Shown piece after piece: positions 1 to 5,272 of a stretch of DNA of 5,272 nt. The notes beneath the pieces are model-generated. The model did not search any database, was not told the origin of the DNA, and saw only the letters and a program-made list of their open reading frames with translations. The first letter of the stretch is position 1. Each line of letters opens with the position of its first letter. This stretch comes from Sphingobacterium thalpophilum. GTDB lineage: Bacteria; Bacteroidota; Bacteroidia; Flavobacteriales; Flavobacteriaceae. The position numbers and the translations under genes were made by a program. The DNA lies in contig CALQBR020000125.1 of assembly GCA_943328865.2 (NCBI GenBank), forward strand, positions 1-5,272, given 5' to 3'.

Positions 1-1713
1 CATCCCGAAATCGAGCTGCTCACTGAGCACGAACAAAGTTTACGTTCTGCCATGCAACCAGTTTATCCTTCAACAGAAACCTTGACTAATAGAGGGATTA
101 GCAATAGGGTGATCAATAAATTGATGCAGCAATTGTTTTTGGAAACACAAGCATTATTTACCGAAACATTACCCAGTTACCTAATAGACGAATTAAAACT
201 GATTCCTAAAAAGGCGGCTTTATTCAACATTCATTTTCCTAAAAGCGCCGATGCTTTGGCGAAAGCCCAATTCCGATTGAAATTTGAAGAGTTGTTCTTT
301 ATTCAATTACAATTAATCACCAAAAACCTTATTCGGAAACATAAAATAAAAGGACATCCCTTTGGAATAGTAGGTAACTATTTTACGGATTTTTTTAACA
401 ATCATTTGCCTTTTGATTTAACCAATGCGCAAAAAAGAGTCCTTAAAGAAATCCGAAATGACATGGGAAATCCTGCACAAATGAACCGATTGCTACAAGG
501 CGATGTGGGTTCTGGAAAAACAATTGTTGCCTTAATGAGCATGCTTCTGGCTTTGGATAATGGCTTCCAAGCGTGTTTGATGGCACCAACAGAAATCCTG
601 GCCAATCAGCATTTTATTGGTTTGTCTGAATTAGCCAAAGATTTAAGCATCAATATTCAAATACTAACTGGTTCTACCAGAACAGCACAACGTAAACTTA
701 TACATGAATCACTGGAAAACGGTAGTTTACATATTATTATCGGAACCCATGCTTTACTAGAAGACAAGGTCAGATTTAAGAATTTAGGTTTGGCAATTAT
801 CGATGAGCAACATCGTTTTGGAGTGGAACAACGTTCCAAACTTTGGAAGAAAAATACTATTCCGCCCCACGTTTTAGTGATGACAGCTACTCCAATACCA
901 AGAACTTTGGCCATGAGTCTGTATGGCGATTTAGACATTTCGGTAATTGATGAATTGCCTCCGGGACGAAAAGCAATTCAAACCGTACATCGATTTGATT
1001 CCAATCGTTTAAAAGTTTGGAAATTCATTAGAGATGAAATCGCTTTAGGAAGACAAATCTATATCGTATATCCGTTAATTCAGGAATCTGAAAAAATGGA
1101 TTTTAAAGATTTAATGGATGGTTATGAAAGTGTTTCTAGAGATTTTCCGCTACCCCAATATGCCATTTCTATTCTTCATGGAAAAATGAAACCCGCCGAT
1201 AAAGAAGCTGAAATGAAGCGTTTTTCTGAAGGTAAAACCAATATTATGGTCGCCACAACCGTTATTGAAGTAGGGGTCAATGTACCAAATGCTAGTGTGA
1301 TGATTATAGAAAGTGCAGAACGTTTTGGCTTGTCACAATTGCATCAATTACGCGGACGTGTGGGACGTGGTGCGGATCAAAGTTATTGTATCTTGATGAC
1401 TTCCCACCAATTATCTAGCGATAGCAAGACCCGAATGGAAACGATGGTTCGCACCAATGATGGTTTTGAAATTGCTGAAGTTGATTTAAAACTTCGAGGC
1501 CCTGGTGATTTAATGGGAACGCAGCAAAGCGGTGTGTTAAATCTTCAAATTGCCGATATTGTTCGCGACAGGGATATTCTCCAATTAGCAAGGCATCATG
1601 CGGTAAAAATACTTAAAGAAGATGCTCCGATGGAAAAACCAGAACATCACGCCATGAGAATCGATTTTATCGAATTATCAAAAAAGAAAAATATTTGGAA
1701 TTATATTAGCTGA
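1..1713 (+). CDS. recG: ATP-dependent DNA helicase RecG (5'-truncated by window edge)
   Basis: RecG is a cytoplasmic superfamily 2 double-stranded DNA translocase that regresses stalled replication forks and branch-migrates Holliday junctions in recombinational repair. The frame is open from base 1 and ends at TGA 1711-1713, giving 570 residues. The true start is upstream, and the ATG at 52 is internal because conserved coding continues before it. Full-length RecG is about 700 residues, so roughly 130 N-terminal residues (most of the wedge domain) are missing. Window residues 20-26 (PVYPSTE) mark the end of the wedge domain. Helicase motifs follow in order: Walker A GDVGSGKT 167-174, motif Ia APTEILANQH 195-204, Walker B DEQHRFG 268-274, motif III TATPIPRT 295-302, motif V around 418-430, and motif VI QLRGRVGRG 449-457. 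The RecG-specific TRG region is at 489-511 (FEIAEVDLKLRGPGDLMG). Every catalytic motif is intact. The next gene is 179 bases away, with no sign of co-transcription. Confidence 0.97.
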   Translation, partial: HPEIELLTEHEQSLRSAMQPVYPSTETLTNRGISNRVINKLMQQLFLETQALFTETLPSYLIDELKLIPKKAALFNIHFPKSADALAKAQFRLKFEELFFIQLQLITKNLIRKHKIKGHPFGIVGNYFTDFFNNHLPFDLTNAQKRVLKEIRNDMGNPAQMNRLLQGDVGSGKTIVALMSMLLALDNGFQACLMAPTEILANQHFIGLSELAKDLSINIQILTGSTRTAQRKLIHESLENGSLHIIIGTHALLEDKVRFKNLGLAIIDEQHRFGVEQRSKLWKKNTIPPHVLVMTATPIPRTLAMSLYGDLDISVIDELPPGRKAIQTVHRFDSNRLKVWKFIRDEIALGRQIYIVYPLIQESEKMDFKDLMDGYESVSRDFPLPQYAISILHGKMKPADKEAEMKRFSEGKTNIMVATTVIEVGVNVPNASVMIIESAERFGLSQLHQLRGRVGRGADQSYCILMTSHQLSSDSKTRMETMVRTNDGFEIAEVDLKLRGPGDLMGTQQSGVLNLQIADIVRDRDILQLARHHAVKILKEDAPMEKPEHHAMRIDFIELSKKKNIWNYIS

Positions 1714-1788
1714 TCTTATTCAAAAATTAGTTGTTTCTATAACTGTTAAATAAAATCAAACTATCCAAAATTTACTATCTCTATAACT

Positions 1789-1796
1789 TATTTTTG
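1789..1796 (+). promoter_or_regulatory. Candidate Bacteroidota sigma-A -7 element for the bestrophin gene
   Basis: TATTTTTG at 1789-1796 matches the Bacteroidota -7 consensus TAnnTTTG at every fixed position. It lies in the recG-bestrophin gap, 96 bases before the ATG, so transcription would begin near 1801-1804 with a leader of about 90 bases. I see no good TTTG -33 box at the usual spacing; TTTA at 1771-1774 is only 14 bases upstream. A second, poorer match (TACCTTTA, 1804-1811) lies just downstream. The region is very T-rich, so a chance match is quite possible. Confidence 0.4.
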
Positions 1797-1846
1797 CTTT
1801 TTTTACCTTTAAATGGTTTCTGTTCAAAATATAATAGGAAATAAAT

Positions 1847-1871
1847 ATAATTATCAAGTCAATAATTATCA
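1847..1871 (+). repeat. 10-base direct repeat in the bestrophin gene leader
   Basis: ATAATTATCA occurs at 1847-1856 and again at 1862-1871, separated by 5 bases. The second copy ends 21 bases before the ATG at 1893. The copies are exact, but the surroundings are strongly AT-rich, so this may be low-complexity coincidence. A paired binding site or a leader element is the other possibility. Confidence 0.3.
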
Positions 1872-1892
1872 TCAATAAAAACTCTTAAAAAA

Positions 1893-2756
1893 ATGACCTC
1901 TTACAACCCAAAAGACTGGATTAGCTTTATTTTCCATTTAAGCAAAGCAGATACATTTCGAAAACTGATTCCAATGATGTTTATCATAGGATTTTATGCG
2001 GCTGGAATCGCCTATTTAGAGATTGAATATTGGCGTTTACCAGAAGATAGTCATGTGAAGAATATTTCAATTATGCACGGAATGTTGGGTTTTGTAATCT
2101 CCTTATTATTAGCTTATCGAACCAATACCGCTTATGATCGTTGGTGGGAAGGACGTAAATTATGGGGTGGATTGGTCAATAATAGTCGGAATTTTGCTAT
2201 TAAATTGTCCGTTATGTTACAAGAAGAAAAAGACCGACATTATTTTCGAAAAATGATTCCCAGTTATGCGGCTATTTTACACAAACATTTAAATGACAGC
2301 GATACGAGTCTACAATTATTTGATGATGTCTCTTTGGAAATTGACCAACACCGACACAAACCCAATCAGGTGGCCAAAATGCTGTTCCAAAAAATTAATG
2401 ATTTGTATCTTTCTAAAAAAATAACTGGAGATCAATTGATTATTTTAAATACTGAAATACAATCTTTTACTGATATTTGTGGTGCTTGCGAACGAATCAA
2501 AAACACCCCTATTCCCTATTCTTATAGTGCTTTTATAAAGAAATTTATCTTTATCTATGTGTTAACTTTACCTTTTGGCTATGTATTTAGTTTGGGTTAT
2601 TTTGTTGTGCCTGTGGTGGTATTTATTTTTTATGTATTGGCTAGTTTGGAGCTAATTGCCGAAGAAATTGAAGATCCATTTGGAACTGATGCTAATGATT
2701 TACCGACCCTAAAAATGGCTCAAAATATCAAAAAACATGTTGAGGAATTGATTTAA
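1893..2756 (+). CDS. Bestrophin-family membrane protein, predicted ion channel
   Basis: This complete 287-residue inner-membrane protein belongs to the bestrophin/UPF0187 (YneE-like) family. Characterised members form pentameric ion channels; the Klebsiella homologue KpBest conducts Na+ and animal bestrophins conduct chloride. The ion carried here cannot be told from sequence. Hydrophobic segments lie near residues 25-42, 61-76, 214-235 and 237-254. Family signatures are LLAYRTNTAYDRWWEGRKLW (72-91) at the end of the second segment, CGACERIKNTPIPYSY (196-211) before the third, and EEIEDPFGTDANDLPT (257-272) after the fourth. By alignment from memory with KpBest, the pore neck would be F67, L71 and Y75, and the aperture I207. 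The stretch from about 130 to 175 is polar and looks the least conserved. ATG 1893 is chosen because MTSYNPKDWISFIF is the usual family N-terminus; no Shine-Dalgarno precedes it, as is normal in this phylum. Flanking genes are unrelated and do not hint at its role. Confidence 0.92.
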   Translation: MTSYNPKDWISFIFHLSKADTFRKLIPMMFIIGFYAAGIAYLEIEYWRLPEDSHVKNISIMHGMLGFVISLLLAYRTNTAYDRWWEGRKLWGGLVNNSRNFAIKLSVMLQEEKDRHYFRKMIPSYAAILHKHLNDSDTSLQLFDDVSLEIDQHRHKPNQVAKMLFQKINDLYLSKKITGDQLIILNTEIQSFTDICGACERIKNTPIPYSYSAFIKKFIFIYVLTLPFGYVFSLGYFVVPVVVFIFYVLASLELIAEEIEDPFGTDANDLPTLKMAQNIKKHVEELI

Positions 2757-2804
2757 CATTTAAAATACAATTGTTTATTCTTGTCAATTTAAAAAAATAA
2801 CATT

Positions 2805-2821
2805 AGCCTATTGGTAAGGCT
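2805..2821 (+). terminator. Weak hairpin downstream of the bestrophin gene
   Basis: AGCCT (2805-2809) pairs perfectly with AGGCT (2817-2821) around a 7-base loop, 48 bases after the TAA stop. The stem is only five base pairs and no T-run follows, so it does not meet the usual form of an intrinsic terminator. It is recorded as the best GC-containing hairpin in the gap between the bestrophin gene and pheT. Confidence 0.15.
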
Positions 2822-2890
2822 CATTACTAAAGGATAATTTCCTATGGATTCATTCAAAACAATAATTCTTTTTAATCTTTTAAGACTACT

Positions 2891-2910
2891 TTAAATTGGT
2901 TAAATCAATT
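2891..2910 (+). repeat. Imperfect palindrome with overlapping direct repeat upstream of the pheT promoter
   Basis: AATTG (2894-2898) and CAATT (2906-2910) form an inverted repeat that extends to six pairs if a G-T pair is allowed. The hexamer TTAAAT is also repeated directly at 2891-2896 and 2900-2905. The element ends about 20 bases before the putative -33 box of pheT, where an operator or an activator site could sit. All of it is AT-rich, so chance is a serious alternative. Confidence 0.25.
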
Positions 2911-2930
2911 AGAAAAAACAAAAACAATTC

Positions 2931-2962
2931 TTTCCTACTCCAATTAGCAATCCTTATATTTG
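2931..2962 (+). promoter_or_regulatory. Candidate Bacteroidota sigma-A promoter of pheT
   Basis: TATATTTG at 2955-2962 is a perfect match to the TAnnTTTG -7 element. TTTC at 2931-2934 is a near match to the TTTG -33 box, with a 20-base spacer inside the range known for this phylum. Transcription would begin near 2967-2970, leaving a leader of only about 13-16 bases before the ATG at 2983. Position, spacing and motif quality together make this the stronger of the two promoter candidates in the window. Confidence 0.6.
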
Positions 2963-2982
2963 CAATCTCATAAAATGAAAAA

Positions 2983-5272
2983 ATGAAAATATCATACAAC
3001 TGGTTAAAACAATTCATAAAAACCGACTGGAAATCTGAAGAAACAGCAGCTTTATTAACTGATTTGGGCTTGGAAGTAGAAGGCATCGAAAAATATGAAA
3101 GTTTAAAGGGTGGTCTTGAAGGTGTTGTGGTAGGCCATGTATTAACTTGTATTCCACACCCTAATGCCGACAAACTAAAAATCACTACTGTAGATATTGG
3201 CACTGGAACACCCATTCAAATTGTGTGCGGAGCAACCAATGTAGCGGCAGGGCAAAAAGTGCCTGTAGCCACCATCGGAACAAAATTATACGATAAAGAA
3301 GGGATTGCTTTTGACATTAAAAAAGGGAAAATTCGTGGGGAAGAAAGCTACGGAATGATTTGTGCCGAAGATGAATTGGGTCTTGGCGAAGGACATGAAG
3401 GCATTCTGATTTTGGATAAAAATTTGGAACCCGGAACACCCGCTTCAAAAGTATTTAACATCCTTACAGATGAAGTGTTTGAAATTGGTTTGACACCAAA
3501 CCGCGCTGATGCGATGAGTCATTGGGGAGTTGCTAGAGATTTGCGTGCTGGACTGATTCAGAAAAAAATCAACCATTCGGAATTAATTACACCATCGGTT
3601 AACAAATTTAAAGTCGAAAAGCGTACCCTAAAAATAGATGCAAAAGTTGAAGATGGTAAATTGGCGCCTAGATATTGTGGGGTAACCATTTCTGGGGTTT
3701 CCGTAAAACCATCCCCTGAGTGGTTGAAGCACCGATTGAAATCAATTGGTCTTACGCCAAAAAACAATATTATTGATGTCACCAATTATGTCTTACACGA
3801 ATTGGGACAACCACTTCATGCCTTTGATGCTTCAAAAATAAATGGTAAAATTATCGTTAAAACAGTTGCAGCAGGTACAAAATTCACCACTTTAGACGAC
3901 ATTGAAAGAACCTTACACGAAGAGGATTTGATGATTTGTGACGAAAAAGGACCGCTTTGTATTGCTGGTGTCTTTGGTGGAAAAAATTCAGGAATTTCTG
4001 ATACTACAAGTACTATTTTCTTAGAAAGCGCCTATTTTAATCCCGTTTCAATTAGAAAAACAGCCAAAAGACATGGCTTGAGCACAGATGCTTCCTTTCG
4101 TTTCGAAAGAGGAATTGATCCAACAATTACCCAATACGCTTTAAAACGGGCCGCTATTTTAATTCAAGAAGTAGCAGGAGGAGAAATAACTTCTGATATT
4201 ATTGATTTGTTAGCAAAAAAAATAGAGGATTTCGCTATTGTATTGAATTACGACAATGTAACCAAAATCATTGGACAAGAAATACCTAAAGAAACGATTA
4301 AAAAAATATTGGTTTCTTTAGATATCAAGGTAACTAGTGTTTCTGATAAAAGTTTAGGATTAATTATTCCTGCGTACCGAGTTGATGTTCAAAGAGAAAT
4401 TGACGTTATTGAAGAAATCCTAAGAATCTATGGCTATAACAATATTAATTTTACCAAAAAATTAAATGCTACCATTTCTAACTCCTCACGAACAGAAGAC
4501 TACAAAATTCAAAATATTATTGCTAATCAATTAGTTTCATTAGGATTTAATGAAATGATGGCCAATTCATTGACCTCGCCAGAATATATTAAATTATCTG
4601 AACAATTAAGTGAAGCTTTCAATGTGATGATTTTAAATCCTTTGAGCAATGATTTATCAGCCATGAGGCAATCGTTACTATTCTCTGGATTAGAAGCCGT
4701 TTCGTATAATATCAACAGAAGAAATTCTGATTTAAAATTATTTGAATTTGGAAAAACCTATCACCAATATCCAACAGGATTAGAAGAACGCAAACATTTA
4801 ACATTATTAGTGTCCGGAAATCGATTGTCTGAAAGTTGGACTACCGTTCAAAAACCATCCGATTTTTTCTTATTTAAAGGCTATGTAAATGCCATTTTGA
4901 CTCGATTGGGCATTGAAAAAACACAAAATGAACCGGTAAGTTCAGATGTTTTTGCAGAAGGAATTGCTATTACTGTTGGCACTGAAACAGTTGTAGAATT
5001 GGGAACTATAAAAAAATCCATCCTCAAGCATTTTGATATCAAACAAGACGTTTTGTTTGCCGATTTTAATTGGAATGTAATTCTAAAATTAATTTCAACA
5101 AAAATTAAATTTTCTGAAATTCCGAAATACCCTGAAGTCCGAAGAGATTTAGCGCTTCTTGTGGACCAAAATATCGATTTTGATGCTATTTATACGATTG
5201 CGAGACAAACTGAAAAATCATTATTAAAAGCAATTAATCTTTTTGATGTCTACCAAGGCGCCAATTTACCAG
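2983..5272 (+). CDS. pheT: Phenylalanine--tRNA ligase beta subunit (3'-truncated by window edge)
   Basis: PheT pairs with PheS in a cytoplasmic (alpha-beta)2 enzyme that charges tRNA-Phe; the beta subunit binds tRNA and hydrolyses Tyr-tRNA-Phe. The window holds 763 codons plus one base, open to the edge. Bacterial PheT is about 800 residues, so some 40-45 are missing. Domains in order: N-terminal segment 1-40; EMAP-II-like tRNA-binding fold about 44-150 (HPNADKLK 59-66, CGATN 82-86); B3/B4 editing domain about 215-390 (NYVLHELGQPLHAFD 268-282, TDASFRFERGID 368-379); B5 about 412-485; synthetase-like core about 500-690; and the start of the FDX-ACB domain (YPEVRRDLALLVD 716-728). Editing residues H279, G332, E348, T368 and A370, and Mg-binding D468, D474, E477 and E478, all match recalled E. 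coli positions with a constant offset of 14. ATG 2983 gives the canonical MKISYNWLKQF start; the ATG at 2975 is out of frame. No pheS lies upstream, so pheT appears to have its own promoter. Confidence 0.97.
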   Translation, partial: MKISYNWLKQFIKTDWKSEETAALLTDLGLEVEGIEKYESLKGGLEGVVVGHVLTCIPHPNADKLKITTVDIGTGTPIQIVCGATNVAAGQKVPVATIGTKLYDKEGIAFDIKKGKIRGEESYGMICAEDELGLGEGHEGILILDKNLEPGTPASKVFNILTDEVFEIGLTPNRADAMSHWGVARDLRAGLIQKKINHSELITPSVNKFKVEKRTLKIDAKVEDGKLAPRYCGVTISGVSVKPSPEWLKHRLKSIGLTPKNNIIDVTNYVLHELGQPLHAFDASKINGKIIVKTVAAGTKFTTLDDIERTLHEEDLMICDEKGPLCIAGVFGGKNSGISDTTSTIFLESAYFNPVSIRKTAKRHGLSTDASFRFERGIDPTITQYALKRAAILIQEVAGGEITSDIIDLLAKKIEDFAIVLNYDNVTKIIGQEIPKETIKKILVSLDIKVTSVSDKSLGLIIPAYRVDVQREIDVIEEILRIYGYNNINFTKKLNATISNSSRTEDYKIQNIIANQLVSLGFNEMMANSLTSPEYIKLSEQLSEAFNVMILNPLSNDLSAMRQSLLFSGLEAVSYNINRRNSDLKLFEFGKTYHQYPTGLEERKHLTLLVSGNRLSESWTTVQKPSDFFLFKGYVNAILTRLGIEKTQNEPVSSDVFAEGIAITVGTETVVELGTIKKSILKHFDIKQDVLFADFNWNVILKLISTKIKFSEIPKYPEVRRDLALLVDQNIDFDAIYTIARQTEKSLLKAINLFDVYQGANLP

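Noticed and set aside
52..54. ATG at 52 as the start of recG
   Set aside because: The 17 codons before it are open in the same frame and read as RecG wedge-domain sequence, and a protein starting here would lack most of that domain. The gene simply enters from upstream of the window.
402..938. Open frames on the minus strand inside recG (402-605 and 657-938)
   Set aside because: They lie wholly within the conserved helicase-motif region of recG on the opposite strand and show no recognisable domain; they are shadows of the recG coding sequence.
1736..1788. Repeated 9-mer TCTATAACT at 1736-1744 and 1780-1788
   Set aside because: It is a short AT-rich word with 35 bases between copies and no symmetry; it is likely chance in this composition.
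2769..2789. Hairpin AATTG/CAATT just after the bestrophin stop as a terminator
   Set aside because: The stem is five mostly A/T pairs around an 11-base loop and is followed by an A-run, not a T-run, so it would be too weak to end transcription.
2757..2982. T-box riboswitch or phenylalanine attenuator leader before pheT
   Set aside because: There is no T-box consensus, no phenylalanine-rich leader peptide and no strong terminator/antiterminator pair; the candidate promoter also leaves only about 15 bases of leader.
2886..3215. Minus-strand open frame across the pheT promoter and N-terminus
   Set aside because: Most of it is antisense to the conserved PheT tRNA-binding domain, and its product resembles no family I know.
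3558..4715. Minus-strand open frames within pheT (3558-3785 and 4527-4715)
   Set aside because: They are antisense to intact pheT coding sequence, short, and without recognisable motifs.

Overview
This AT-rich window looks like ordinary chromosomal DNA from a member of the Bacteroidota, most likely a Flavobacterium or close relative in the Flavobacteriaceae. The evidence is protein signatures of that group (the RecG and PheT sequences), start codons without Shine-Dalgarno sequences in front of them, and two perfect matches to the TAnnTTTG -7 promoter element typical of this phylum. This assignment is inferred from the sequence alone.

Layout, all on the + strand: (1) positions 1-1713 hold the 3' part (570 codons) of recG, the ATP-dependent DNA helicase that remodels stalled forks and Holliday junctions; its start lies upstream of the window. 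(2) A 179-base AT-rich gap has a candidate promoter and a 10-base direct repeat. (3) Positions 1893-2756 encode a complete 287-residue bestrophin-family membrane protein, a predicted ion channel. (4) A 226-base gap has a weak hairpin, an imperfect palindrome and a candidate promoter. (5) Positions 2983-5272 hold the first 763 codons of pheT, the phenylalanyl-tRNA synthetase beta subunit; its last few dozen codons lie beyond the window. It is open to the window edge with no stop in frame.

The three genes do unrelated jobs (DNA repair, ion transport, translation). They are separated by gaps of about 180 and 230 bases with apparent promoters, so they look like separately transcribed units and not an operon. 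The recG and pheT reading frames keep all the family motifs that fall inside the window, with no frameshift. I see no mobile element, RNA gene, CRISPR array, phage or defence module, and no sign of a new system. The findings below are modest: the pore residues of the bestrophin, the lack of pheS upstream of pheT, a three-codon reading frame overlapping the pheT start, and short repeats in the intergenic regions.
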